Of a stretch of DNA of 64,000 nucleotides, positions 1 to 11,811 are shown one piece after another; position 1 is the stretch's first letter; every line of letters begins with the position of its first letter. The translations under genes were made by a program, and so were the position numbers. The stretch is taken from NCBI RefSeq assembly GCF_037975245.1, contig NC_092577.1, positions 25,107,398 through 25,171,397 on the forward strand. The letters run 5' to 3'. The notes beneath the pieces are model-generated. The model was not told where the DNA came from and made no database searches. It saw only the letters and a list, made by a program, of their open reading frames with translations. The DNA comes from Apostichopus japonicus (Eukaryota > Echinodermata > Holothuroidea > Aspidochirotida > Stichopodidae).

Positions 1-704
1 TGTGGTACTGTGTCAAGAAACATTTAAAACAGTGTATACCAAAAATGCAGCTGGGGGGCAAAGGTAGTTCAAACTTTGCTTAAAATATTTCAGAGGGTAG
101 AGTACTTTATTGATAGGGTTATTCATATGCTGGTTGTACCTAAATTTCAACTTCTTCAATATTTTTTTTTATCCTGTATGATGCACTCTATAAATGTGCT
201 TTTAATTCTACTGGGACCTATTCCACTTCACTGAGTCACTGTTTTAAAATCATAGAGTAAAATAACATATGTATGTACATGCTTGCAACTGTTCTGTAGT
301 ATAGAAGCGTAGAGTAACCTAACCTAGCCCACAACTGGTTAGGCTAAGTTTCTTCGCTACAATTAGGCTGGGCTACGTCATCATGTACATTCTGAGAGAA
401 TTTGTAAGTATGCAAGTTTTAATGTTAATCCCCTTAGAATTTATGCAAATCTTTCAACCAAAACACTAAAACTGGAAGTTATGAAAAGAGGAGCAAAAGC
501 CTATTATCGCGTTGGTAGCTTGGACCGATGTGGGCGATTTTATCATTAGGCTCTCTAGTTTGAGAGGCAATGGGTATTGCTTTGCCGCAGAGGAAAGCAC
601 ACAAGTAGCGATGGCCTAAGTTAGACTAGGCCAGGATAACGATATTACTGCACATAGCGTAGTCTAGCCTAGGTTACTTCGTTATATAGGCTGGGCCAAC
701 TTAC
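1..704. other. Non-coding, nothing recognised
   Basis: AT-rich sequence with several AGGCTAGGCC-like motifs near 310-370 and 620-690. I see no coding exon, RNA gene or clear repeat boundary on either strand. The right part would be the first intron of the THAP gene on the minus strand. Confidence 0.5.
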
Positions 705-1068
705 TTTTTTAGAGACCTTTTCAAGGCTCTATTCGAACGAGCAGCGTCTCCTCTCGGTTTTCTGTGAACAAAAACCTCTGGCACAGCATCTGGTTTTAGT
801 TTTTTCTGGGGGTTTCTCCCATCAATCGAGCACGAAGATCCTCTTCGAAGCATTCTGGCCGAAAATGGTCCTCGCACACAACTTTATGCGATCCAAATTT
901 GAACTTATCGACCGTGTGTCTGGTCCCAATATTGTTCAGCCAACTCACTGAAAGTTCCCTCTTTTCTGGATATTTTATTCCATCTGGAATAACGTAATAT
1001 CTTTTTCCTTTTCCTGCTCCCTCTTCCCCTCTTCGATTAACACAACCAAAGGCTTGGAATTCAGGCAT
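705..1068 (-). CDS. THAP-domain protein, first exon (frame broken)
   Basis: The exon encodes a THAP-type zinc-binding DNA-recognition domain, found at the N-terminus of transcription factors and some transposases. The visible order is MPEFQAFGCVNR, then an SWL segment, then VCEDHF, ECFEEDLR and the THAP end signature DAVPEVF. Family zinc ligands are C-x2-4-C and C-x2-H. The second Cys (residue 9), the third Cys and the His are present, but the first Cys is replaced by Phe4 (TTC where TGC is usual). Near residue 88 the frame is lost in a run of six A. One more A would lead into KLKPDAVPEVFVHRKP and on to LKRSLKK, which ends at a perfect donor, GTAAGT (704-699). ATG at 1068 is the natural start. 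The result is either an assembly indel or a pseudogene. Downstream exons lie outside the window. Confidence 0.75.
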
Positions 1069-2157
1069 TTTGACTGGCGAAATAAGTTAAGCGAATAAGT
1101 TAGTGTGAATATACTATAACTCGTATAAACGCTGTTTTGTTTTGAAGTTACGATGTGGCTGGTGTACGTCACTTTTGAAGCGCCCTCAATACTCAAAGTA
1201 ACAAGATGGCCGTTGTTCAAATGGGTAAAATAAAATAATTGGGAAATTCGCGTAAAATTCAGGGAAACTTTATTTTCCTTACTTATTTCACAGATGCAAT
1301 GAGAAAATTATTCCCTATCGCATGTACACTTAAAAACTCAGAGTTTATTTCTCCTTTAATAATCTGACTTACGAAATTATTTGGAATGCTTTTATCTCTT
1401 TCGTTGCAGTTACACTGAAACAGAAACTGCTTGCCAAGTTTCTAAAGCTGCAAATCAAACAAAATTTTCAATGGACCGTGAATATCGTTTCAGTAACGTT
1501 TCATCCATGTGCACTTAAGGCTATTGATGAAACTATTAATATGATTTATCGTTGACGATCTCTTCACTTTATCAGAAGTACCTACTCAAATGAAATCGAA
1601 AATAATGCTCTCGAGCTCTTTAATAAATCCAATTGGAGGGTTTGGCAAAACCAAGAAAAGGAAACCAGTTGAGAAAGAGCAAACGTTTTGACAATAATAT
1701 TTCAACCAATCGGGGTCAGGTCTCTACCAGACCATACCCGGAGGCACTTTTTCAATGTAGACAATTTAGGTTGCTAGTTCAAACGAAAGAGTTTCTATTT
1801 TGAGAAAGTAAAAGTAAAAGAAACACCCAACATAGTAACAGGACCAGTTGTGACATTCAAAGCTAGATCATTAATACAAGTTGGGACATTATTAATATAC
1901 GAACCCAAAGGATTGTATGAAAAATAAGAAAAAAAACATGAAACGTGAAGATAAAATGTTATGTTTCAGGATATTTTATGTAAAGACAAAAACTTATGGA
2001 GTTGATTAAAATCTGAAAATAAGAAAAATAAATGTGAAACGTGAAGATAAAATGTTGTTTGAAGATATTTTATATAAAACAAAAATTATACTTATAGAGT
2101 TGATTTAAATCTGAAAATAACAAAAATAAATGTGAAACTTAAGATACAGGGACATAT
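1069..2157. other. Non-coding, nothing recognised
   Basis: AT-rich spacer between the THAP exon and the end of the next minus-strand gene. It contains an approximate duplication near 1985-2060 and 2090-2150 (AAGAAAAATAAATGTGAAAC-like). No coding exon was seen. Confidence 0.45.
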
Positions 2158-2317
2158 CTATTTTAATTCCAGCTCCTTGATATCCTCTTCCTCCATCGTT
2201 CCACACTTTACTGGCATCACGTTCAGCAAGTCATCTGGAGACATGTCATATCTCTCAAGTATGGTTTTTGACATTTTAAATGTACTCGCACACTCAGTCA
2301 TGACATAACTTGTGGTT
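2158..2317 (-). CDS. Terminal coding exon, unrecognised protein (perhaps the OB-fold gene)
   Basis: An open frame starts just after a good acceptor (TTCTCTTTTTGACAG, read on the minus strand) and runs about 52 codons to a TAG at 2160-2158. It includes SYVMTECAST, KTILERYDMSPDDLLNVMP and an acidic tail EEEDIKELELK. I do not recognise the family. It lies 1.1 kb downstream of an OB-fold exon on the same strand, so it may be that gene's last exon. The OB-fold exon ends in phase 0 and this one starts in phase 2, so at least one exon between them is missing from my reading. Confidence 0.45.
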
Positions 2318-3414
2318 CTGTCAAAAAGAGAACGAAAAAGGATAAGGTAAAATATTTAGTGTTATCATATTACTGTCATGATTTTTTTATTCAGCCATTT
2401 TTCCCTTGAAATTTTATTGGGAATTTTGGTCCACTTCTAAAATAACAAGAACAAAACCATTGTGGTTTTGTCTAGGTAGTACACCAACATCGTAAATACG
2501 AGATCTTTGTAGGCTTATTTTTTATTGTGTTTACACGGTTTTCACAAGTTGATCGGATGACTGTCTTCCACTATAAAAAATAGCTATCTTGTACCTAATT
2601 TGGTCCACCTACACACTAAATATGAAATAAATACATGCTTTCTTGTTGAGCTATAGTGTTACAAGGTTTCCACAATTAACCCTGTTATGATACGAGTACA
2701 ATGAAAAGGGGTGATCTGCACATCATGGACCACCCACCCACCAAGTATGGCATTAATCGATCATTATCTTGTTGAGTTATCATTCATATTAAACTAGGTT
2801 TCAAAATGAGGCTAAGCCCAGCCTCATATATATGCATGTCAATTTCCAAAACAAAAGGTGGTATCAATATCTCATACTAAGTGTCAATAAATCGCCTTGT
2901 GGACGACATGTAATTGCAATGTTGATTTTGGCTTATCCTGAGACCTCATTAATATCCATCTAAGAAAATGGCATAAATAATGTGAGTAAATTTGGAAGGC
3001 TAGTGTTTGGAGAAAGTGATAAAGGTGTCAACCTTATTATTTGGGAGGGTAGGTGTAGGTATCTTTGGGGTTGGTAGTTTGTTTTTTTAATGGTGCAATC
3101 TCGTTAAAAAACGAAATGAGAATTGTGAGATCTTAAGGTCACTAATCTTTTAACGATGCTCTATAACACATACTACTATGGATGCACTGAATCCAATTTG
3201 TTTGGACCTTGTGAACGAGATTTTGCTGGATAGTACATGAAATTCGGCCGATATATCTGGTTGGAATCGCTTTTTTCATTACACAAAAGAAAATCAAAAG
3301 AAAGAAGTATGAAACAAAGAGGAAATCTTAGGTCAAACCATTCAGGAAATTAAATTAAAGATGTTCAACCTATGGAAGGCACGTGGTACAATTCTATATA
3401 TATTAGCATAAAAT

Positions 3415-3609
3415 GCATACCTTTACAGCAGAGAGCGAGGTCGATTTAAACTGGTGTTTTTCGTTGAATATATCAACCTCTACATTGGTAATTTCCACAG
3501 TGGATCCTTCACTGAAACCCGCAACAGATTCTACGTGTCGACCCCACAGCTTGCAACAAATCTTCTTCTTCGTAGTCACATCTTGCAAAATGACATCCCT
3601 CCTCTTCTA
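3415..3609 (-). CDS. OB-fold (RPA-like) single-strand nucleic-acid-binding exon
   Basis: The exon reads KRRDVILQDVTTKKKICC, LWGRHVESV, GSTVEITNVEVD, NEKHQFKST and SLSAVK, and ends at a donor (AAG|GTATGC). The pattern of a D-x-T/S-x5-KLWG strand, then EGSTVEI-NV-VD, then an N-x-x-x-x-x-ST strand is the middle of an RPA-type OB fold, a barrel that binds single-stranded DNA. The acceptor is probably the TAG at 3611-3610, though its pyrimidine tract is weak. No ATG fits, so this is an internal exon. Exons before it were not found with confidence. The family call rests on motif pattern only, with no alignment. Confidence 0.5.
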
Positions 3610-3778
3610 TGTACACCTATTTTCAAGAAATCAAGAAAACAATTGTATGTTATAAAGAAGTAATTTAGTTACAAAACATCAAATTTACTAAATATGGTCA
3701 CAGTAATCAAATTTCCTACTCTTTGTTACGATCCTCCTCTTTGTAATTCCTGCTAATAGTAATGAACACTTTGAGGAC

Positions 3779-4024
3779 TCAAATGATCTTTGGCCTTTCT
3801 AAAGCGAATGGTTGTGTAATCAATGACACAAATTCATCTTCTCGTTCATTGATGATTGATTGCAGGGGCTTGACATAATGGGTGGGTAACCACTTTGTCC
3901 TCCAATGTGTCACAATGCCCGTGAAAATTACACCCAACTGATGGCGTTTGTGTTTTGCTATTGATGCTATTGTGTTATTGCCGTAGCTCAGAATAACGCA
4001 CTGCAATTGTTCAGTGTGTGGCAT
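3779..4024 (-). CDS. Unrecognised open frame, possible upstream exon
   Basis: Eighty-one codons are open, including LQCVILSYGNNTIASIAKHK, THWRTKWLPTHYV and EFVSLITQPFALE. The composition is protein-like and the strand matches the OB-fold exon below it, so it could be an upstream exon of that gene or a relic of another. I recognise no family and see no clear splice sites. Confidence 0.2.
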   Translation of the reverse strand: MPHTEQLQCVILSYGNNTIASIAKHKRHQLGVIFTGIVTHWRTKWLPTHYVKPLQSIINEREDEFVSLITQPFALERPKII

Positions 4025-5041
4025 GCTAGGTCACAGCCTAGTCTAGCCTATTAATCTAGGCCTAACTTGGGCCTAGCAAAGGCCTAACTTGGGCCTAGCA
4101 AAGGCCTAACTGTAGCCTGGCCTCACAAGAATCGGCAGATTTTCATGAGGCATAGTTCGCCCTAGGCCTAGCTCCTGAACGGAAGTGTATGTTTCCATTC
4201 TGAAACACTACAGTATTTTGAGTATATGGAGGTGTGCCGGAATATTCCCATTCATGTTCAGTGACTAATTACTTCGCCCGAGAGAAAACATGCCCATTTA
4301 TTTCCCCTTGGAGCCCCTAAGAGGATCATAACCCACTAAAAAGTCCTGCCAGGTTATCACCGTCCCATGGTTTCAGATTCCTGCTGCAATAAATCTTTAT
4401 GGTTATTAGCTGCCCTGATTTCTGTCGGTCAGTGTGTATACGACCGACAACATTCTGTGAGTGTGAGTGAACAAGGTCATCCTTGGGGGTTGAGAGACTT
4501 GTGGCTCGGGTCCGAAGATTTTCTTACCCTCGTAGAAACTGTGGTCGCCAGCGGCACTGGGGTTCGGTTTTTATCGCAGCACTCTCCCAAAAAGTGCAGT
4601 GGGGTTGGACAGTCGCTCTCGGGAACAAAATGCATAATGTTGGTCATCTGGATAGGGCCGCACCCATTATTTGAAGCAGTCTGCGCAATTAGGCTAAGGC
4701 CCTAGCCTAGGCTACATCTTGGATAATGGTGGGGACGTGTGAATGCTTGGTTATGTTGTTAGGCTATCTATTGAGAGAATCGCGCGCAGCATACAACTTT
4801 TTGGCAAATAGCCTTGCCTAGATCACCGGTAATGATACATCCAGACTTGGCATGTTGCTCCCAAACCTCTTTATCTCATGACTAATTGGCCTAGGCTAGG
4901 CCTAACTGTTAGGCGTAATTTAGTTTTAGGGAACTTCAGCATGCCCTTTGCATTTAAATTTTAATGCTGGATCAAAATTAAATATTTGGTCAAGAAAAAT
5001 TGTGGGGACACGGTACCTAAACAAGAGCCCAAGGGCATTGT
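4025..5041. other. Non-coding spacer with a short tandem repeat
   Basis: At about 4058-4120 a 22-bp unit (GGCCTAACTTGGGCCTAGCA with two further A) occurs about 2.5 times. Otherwise the sequence is unremarkable, and the plus-strand frame at 4367-4705 lacks coding character. Confidence 0.45.
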
Positions 5042-7294
5042 GGTTCCTTGCTTGCTTGGGTATATGACAATACACATAGTATTATCAAGCAAGATTGGGC
5101 TGAAATAGTCCAAGTAATTGTGGTCCTACATGTTCCCATAAAGTAACCAACACTATAGCCAACACTTTTGTGATCACAAAATGTGATCGGATTTTGATCA
5201 AAGGCACTTTTAAGATCTAAATATGGCGTCGAAAATGTAAGAAATATAAGAGACCTACAAGCATGTCAACAGATATGATAACATTGGTGACCTCAGATGA
5301 CATGACCTTCAAGTTTCAAAATGTTCCACCACCCCATTCACAACTTGTCCACAAAATATCAACCATATCACACCTTGGCATTGAGATTAAATTGCATTAA
5401 ATGTCTGAAAATTAACTTTGAACTTGTATACATAACTTCACACACAAAGGTCACCCGGAGGTCAACCAATTGACATTTTTGATCGGTGAGACCTAAATAG
5501 AGCATGACTGTAAAAATTCAAACATTTTTGGCCATTTTCTCCCCCCAAAATACAACTTTTTTAACATTAGCTGACCTTTGGTGACGTTGGATCACATGAC
5601 CGTTAAGTTTGAAAATATTCCCCTATACCATTTGCAACTTGTCCAAAAAAATCAACCTTGTCACACCTTGGAACTGGGAGTTATTGCATTAAATGTCGGA
5701 AAATTAACTTTGACCTCATATAACGAAGGTCAAACAGGGGCCAACCTATTGACATTTATGATCAGAAGGTACCTTTGACATCTGAAAATAGCATCAAAAC
5801 TGTAAAAATCCACAAAACACGAAAAGGTCACCAGAGGTCAATTTGAGGTCAAGGGTCACCCTAGATGCGGTAGACAACTGGATTACATTGAAGCAACTCC
5901 CTGCCCTAACGGACATTTCGTTCTCAAGTTATCGCAAAAATACTACTTTTTTAACATTGACATTTGGTGACCTCGGATCACATGACCGTTAAGTTTGGAA
6001 ATATTCCCCTATACCATTTGCAACTACTCCAAAAATATCGACCTTGTCACACCTTGCAACTGGAAGTTATTGCATTAAATGTCTGAAAATTAACTTTCAC
6101 CTCATATAACTTGGCACACGAAGGTCACACGGGGGTCAACCCATTGAAACTGTAAAAATCCACAAAACACCAAAAGGTCACCAGAGGTCAAATTGAGGTC
6201 AAGGGTCACCCAGATGCGGGTCGACAATTGGATTACATTGAAGCAACTCCCAACCCTAACGGACAATTTGTTCTCAAGTTATCGCAAAAATACTACCTTT
6301 TTATCATTAATTGACCTTTGGTGACCTCGGATCACATGACCGTTAAGTTTGAAAATATTCCCCTATACCATTAGCAACTTGTCCCAAAATATCAACAGTG
6401 TAACACCTTGGCACTGGGAGTTATTACACTAAATGTCTGAAAATTAACTTGACGGGTGTCAACCAATTGACATTTTGGATCGGAAGGTACCTTTGATATC
6501 CAAATCTAGCATCAAAACCAGACATTTGTGACCTTTGACCTTGGTTTCCTTTGGTTTCCTTGGTTTCCTTGTTTTCCTTGTTTCCTTGGTTTCCTTGTGA
6601 CCTTTGACCTTGGACCTGTAGTTTAATCTCCTGATTCCAAAAAACAAAACGACAAGTCTGTACAACCATCCTAACTCCGACCGAAAAACTTTGACCCCAT
6701 ATAACTTCGCAGATAAAGGTCACACGGGGTCAACCTATTGACATTTATGATCAGAAGATACCTTTGACATCTGAAAATAGCATGAAAACTGTAAAAATCC
6801 ACAAAAACACCTAAAGGTCTCCAAAGGTCAAATTGAGGTCAAGGGTCACCCAGATGCGGGTCGACAATTGGATAACACTGAAGCAACTCCCAACTCTAAC
6901 GGACATTTCGTTCTCAAGTTATCGCAAAAATACTAGTTTTTTATCATTAATTGACCTTTAGTGACCTCGGATCACACGACCATTAAATTTGAAAATGTTC
7001 CCCTAACCAGTTCACAACTTGTCCCAAAATATCAACCTTGTCGGACATTGGCACTGATAGTTATTGCAGTTTTAATATTTTCGGTTTTTGGACCATAACT
7101 GACCTTTGGTGACCTTTGTGGGCACCAAAAACAATACGGCACACCTTCTCCATATGGCGGATTTATAGTCCAAGTTTGGCCTCAATCCAACATTCCCTTA
7201 TTGAGATAGAGCGTACCCAAGCAAGTGTCACAGACGCACACACACACACACGCCAACCTGACTGCATAGGTTCCTTTTGCTAAAGCAAGGAACC
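5042..7294. mobile_element. TGACCT-rich repeat element with short inverted ends
   Basis: A block of five or six imperfect tandem units of roughly 350-390 bp. The landmark GACCTCGGATCACATGACC recurs near 5290, 5580, 5965, 6315 and 6960. A second landmark, AGAGGTCAATTTGAGGTCAA or a close variant, recurs near 5830, 6185 and 6825. The block begins with GGTTCCTTGCT (5042) and ends with its exact inverse AGCAAGGAACC (7284-7294). The last 26 bp also fold as a hairpin. A (CA)n run lies at 7235-7250. No protein is encoded. A non-autonomous DNA element is likely; the superfamily is unknown. Confidence 0.55.
6529..6610. repeat. CCTTGGTTT pentamer-like run between two TGACCTTTGACCT sites
   Basis: TGACCTTTGACCT occurs exactly at 6529-6541 and again at 6598-6610, with a TTTCCTTGG-type short repeat between. 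TGACCTTTGACCT is the reverse complement of AGGTCAAAGGTCA, the canonical DR1 nuclear-receptor element. Whether it is bound is unknown. Confidence 0.7.
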
Positions 7295-7462
7295 AAAAAT
7301 CTGATTAGGGAGACCCAGACCCGCCCAAAGGATAACGTTGCTACAGAACGTGTGTTCGCAAGGTTGGACTGTCTGAAACGAAACAGTCCCAACATATCAG
7401 CACTTGCCATGCAAGGGATTTTATTGTGGAGTATAAAGAAAACTTCAAGTTAATACATGTGA

Positions 7463-8224
7463 CAACTTAATACATGTGACACAAAGACGAGAGATGACCT
7501 CGTGAAGAAAGCTGTAAAAAATAGGAAGAATGTGGTAAAGTTATACCAAGATAAAAGAAAAGCTATCAAACAAAACCGACTTAAAGTAAGGGAAGCAACA
7601 ATAAAGGACAAAGAAGCCAAAGAGCTGTCACTGGTTTCTGAAACCATTGCCAACACCGAAGCGGTACTGAAAACTTGTGGGTTCATATGCAAAAATGTAG
7701 AGGATGTTGACAAGCTTATGGAGAACCAACAAGATGAGTTGACCAAGAGTGTGTTAACCGTGGAATTGTGAAAGGGTCGTTTTTTTTTACGTCTGGAGGG
7801 AAACCGATATCCACACCACAGCTCACAACAAAACTGAAAGAAATTAGAAATCAGTTGAATGTTGAATGTGAAAGTTCTATCGAAGAAGCGAGCTCATCTA
7901 ATTCTTTGAAGGACAAGAGCCGTATGGAACTTAAAGAAAAACTCCTGGCAAAACTCAACAGAGGTGTCGAAAGGAAATGTTGTGTGCAAAGGAGTAAAAC
8001 ATCTTTGTTTATCTCCAAATGGGTCAAGCTTAGTAACCTAGCAGGGTATGGTTCTTCGTAAGAGTACCACAAAAGATGTTGAGGAGTTGATGGAAGATGA
8101 GTACAGATTGCATTTTGAGAAGGGCTACCAGTTTTACACTGTAATTTATGACCTTCCGTATGATGAACTTTTTATTTATCCCCTCAAAAAAGAATGGGAT
8201 GATGATTTACTCACTATAATGTAG
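7463..8224 (+). pseudogene. Broken unknown gene, three successive frames
   Basis: Three coding-like stretches follow one another on the plus strand in different frames. The first (7463-7771) is a lysine-rich likely coiled coil (KKAVKNRKNVVKLYQDKRKA). The second (7738-8061) includes FFFTSGGKPISTPQLTTKL. The third (about 8048-8224) includes KDVEELMEDEYRLHFEKG and ends KKEWDDDLLTIM-stop. The FTSGGK-x-x-S-x-x-QL-x-x-L pattern resembles a segment I associate with multicopy invertebrate proteins of unknown role, in which a coiled coil precedes F-S-x-x-GK. Frame changes fall near a run of T (7780-7788) and near 8046. Either two indels or unrecognised splicing explains this; no good splice sites are visible. 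Confidence 0.4.
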
Positions 8225-9757
8225 ACAAGTTTTACACTGTAAGGTAGCTAATTGAGGAGAAAAAAGAAATTGTCGATAAAAAAAAATCCTCAAGATTTCT
8301 TTTTACAGTGTACAACATGTATTGACGTGTAATTCAATCAACAATGTTATGACTGATAAAATGTGTGCATCTGTATGAAAACATGAACAATGTCAACTGA
8401 TTTGGGCAAATATCAAGTCCAGTTTAATGTCGAGTACATGTACAATGCAGTCCTACATGTAAATATAGCACCATTATTATTATCAACATTTTTGTGAACC
8501 ATGTAAACTGGGCTTGATTATAAAATTTACATTCATGACTCAATTTCTTTATGTACTGAATTGAAGTAAAAGTGACCCTTCTATATTGCATATACATGTA
8601 TGTATGTATGCAAGTATGAAACAAACCCATTTGTATGCATGTGCAATGTGGCTTCAATACTGTGCCTCCAATATTACACATGTATGTACATATCCTTCTC
8701 AACTTCAATATAATTACAGGTGTATGCAAGAATTATAGTTATATGTGTATTAATTGTCGTCAATACACAAGAGATCTACATTTTGTGTAGTGTAACCATG
8801 AAATTTGCATATGCAACTTATCATAAAATATTTTCTTTAAAATTAAACACAATTTCGAAGCTGCGAATTTAAGTTTTCAATTGATTGGAACTAGTTTTGG
8901 CTATTTTTGGTTTTGTTTTTTGCATATTTAATGAGGCAATCAAAGTCATTCCTTTGTTCAAGCTAATTTGCATATGCAAATGTGTTTAAAGGTCTAAATT
9001 GCTAATTAATGCTGATATAACCTATTGTTGGTGTTTTAGGGCTCTTCAAAGTTTTCGCATATTTAATTAGGTGTCACCTACATTACAATTTTCCACACAC
9101 ACAAATTGGACATTTCAGTTAAATTGGCAGTTATTACACAAAACAAGAGCAATATTTGTAATTCAAACAAAGCGTAATATATTGCACATGTGTTCGGGAA
9201 TACAAATCATGTTGAAAAAATATTGACGAGTCACACCTAATTTGCATATTTGAGATTTGAATATATGAGCTCATTTGCATATTTTATGAGATAATTAACT
9301 GAATGTTGTATTTTCAGATGCACCTTAGCACAGGTAACCAGCATACCAAGTATCATCCCTGTACTACTTTTAGAACTTGAGAAAACTCATTGACCTGTAC
9401 TAAGTCATTTTTTGGTACATTTCACATTTACGGTTATAAATTTTGCTTAAAGGACATGTGACACGGAAAACGAAACTCTACTGAACTATTTATAACGTAT
9501 AACAATTATCCCAAATCGACTTCGATGGTTTTCGACAGAAAAATCCTTCAGATTCAAAATTGGTGAAATATAACCGCTCATATCAGGCCATCGAATGCCA
9601 GGTAATTTCGTATTCATTTTTGATGACGTACGGTATTGTAGCGCAGAACGTCGATGAAGTTGTCACTTCTGTGCAGTATATTTTACTGGACGAATTCACG
9701 CTATTACTAGATATCTTTACCGAAAACAAACATGACAGTGCCATATTTTCCTCTCAG
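8225..9757. other. Non-coding, nothing recognised
   Basis: AT-rich sequence with many TTTGCATAT motifs (8810-9290). I looked for a Cys-rich first exon of the P2X7-like gene that follows and did not find one. Confidence 0.45.
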
Positions 9758-9962
9758 TATCGAGCTCAGATACTGACGAAAGTAGCGAGAATGATGGTGA
9801 GAATATCGCCGATCAACAATATTTACCTGGCGGCGGAGATATCTAGCCTTACATGTACGAACCAGAAACGGATGATTCCGGTGACGAGAACGATGGCGAG
9901 GGCCGTGCTGGAGGAGGAGATGTACAAGGCGATGAAGGTAATCGCCAAAGGAATTTGGACTG
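9758..9962 (+). CDS. Exon A, acidic leader of the P2X7-ballast gene
   Basis: The acceptor is TTTTCCTCTCAG (ending 9757) and the donor is GTACGT (9963-9968). The frame reads SSSDTDESSENDG, then GGGDI, TAG, PYMYEPETDD, ending in TG so that the next exon completes Trp. Confidence 0.7.
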
Positions 9963-11223
9963 GTACGTACTCAAATAATGAAGGATACGTGAGTTAGTCG
10001 AACATTCCCCCCATTCACCAGTAAATATTTGGGAATTTAAGTGTCCTTTATCACAGTGTCAATATCATTGTTTGCCTTCTGATAAGATTATACTTAATAA
10101 TCGAACGCCGCCCGAATGCTTCAGGCCAGTGTACGTTGTAGTTGTACATACTTGTTGTAGAAAGCGATTAACAAAGTTTTCGTAGGCATGTAGCCTAGGC
10201 TAATTTGGACTCAATCGAAGGTTGTTCACTCAATCGTGTAAGTGATCAAGCAGGAATTAGGCAAGCCTGTGGCTGCCAAGGCCTAACATAGTTATGCCTA
10301 ACGTTAGTTTAGCTGGCTTAGGTCAGTGACAATATGAATTATATTCTCTGACCAAGGCCTACATCAGTGGCTTAGGGTACTGTGATTCAGTCACTTAAAG
10401 GTCTGTTCACTCTGTGGTTAATTGGTGAATAGATAAATGAAGGAAATTATTGTTTGCCCTGTTTGTTTGCCCATCAAATTTACTCATGATAATGAAACTG
10501 TATCTGTATGCAACATTGAGGGTGAACAGAACCTAGGCTTGAATCCATCACAGTACTACAGTGCAGTACAATAACTGTTGCTCTAAGAAAAAGTCTGTGC
10601 CTTATTTTCAAAGGACATTATTTTGTTATTCATCAGATCATCTCAACAAGTTATTTTCAGTTTTTAATGCATATCTTGAAAGGCACAAGTTGTTGGAATG
10701 ATATCGGAATGAGTATTTGTTCATGGTCAAGCCGATATGAGCCTGCTTATTCCATTAACGTAGATTTTGTACGATTGTTGGTTCAAATGGTTCCAATCGA
10801 CCATGGTACTAACACATAATCACTAATCAGACCACTCATTTATTTTCTCCTGGTCATCAGAGTGTGGCTTTAATTAGCTGACCAAGCGAATACATAGGGT
10901 CTGTTCTTTCTGTTTATCTAATCTTGGGGTGGTGTCTTATAGAAATAAACAAGGATGATTTGGGCAGTAAAAACTTTCAGTAATATTGAACAGTGCATTC
11001 TGTCAGTTACAGGCGATTTTTTTTGGAATCAAAGATCTCTTACATTCGGAAATTTGGTGGGTTGCACTTGGGCTTTGTTGCAGTGGTTCATGAAATACAG
11101 GATAGACAGAAACTTCAACAGTTTCTAACTCCCTCAGCATTGTCGTTCACTAATTTATTACTCTATATACAGTGGTCTTTCTTGTGGTTTACTACTACTA
11201 CTTCAATCTTCTTTCACATAAAG

Positions 11224-11438
11224 GTGTACCTGTGGTCATTGTGCCATAACATAATGACAACTGCGAGGGAATGCAGATGCTGCACTGAAATTGATCAGGT
11301 GAAAGTTGTTATGGAAGAAGAAGGTGCAGGATGCATCACAACACATCCTGGATTTCATGCTGTCTGTCTTGACAGGTGGGGATTGAGGACAGCATATTTT
11401 GCTTACCGCCAACAGTATGGAGAAAATCCAAGAGAGCA
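11224..11438 (+). CDS. Exon B, Cys-rich core of the P2X7-ballast gene
   Basis: The exon starts after CACATAAAG and gives W-CTCGHC. After a frame shift it continues MTTARECRCC to YRQQYGENPRE. It carries the Cys ligands of the ballast zinc site. The donor is GTTTAC. Confidence 0.7.
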
Positions 11439-11811
11439 GTTTACATGAGATTTCTGAAAAACTGCATTGCTTACACGAATTGCCATAGAAATTTCATGTT
11501 ATTATAATTTTAGAAGCCTTTAACTACACGGCACCAGTTTTATGCTGAAATGTACAATAAATAAAATGGAATGGGCAGCACTTGTCATTATTGATCATTG
11601 AAGAGAGGTACAACTCATGGACTTTAATTCATCTGGGTGGCCAGCACTCAATGTCATGCTTAAAGTGTTCCACCATTTGGCATTTAAACATTGTAACTAG
11701 CATTAGATAACAATCCAAACAGAACTAATGTATGTTTTCAATACACAGCTTGCAAGTATTGGTACTGAACAAGCTTTTTCTCTCTTCTTTTCCTTTCTTT
11801 TGTATCTGTAG

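Noticed and set aside
4367-4705. Plus-strand frame of 112 codons
   Set aside because: Composition is not protein-like, there are no splice sites or motifs, and two frames overlap equally.
9560-9997. 145-codon plus-strand frame
   Set aside because: It is in another frame from the acidic ballast-gene exon (9758-9962), which has good splice sites and matches the inner copy.
9447-10042. Possible MITE between TTAAAGGACATG and GTGTCCTTTA
   Set aside because: The two ends do not align as inverted repeats from their outer edges, and the span covers a coding exon.
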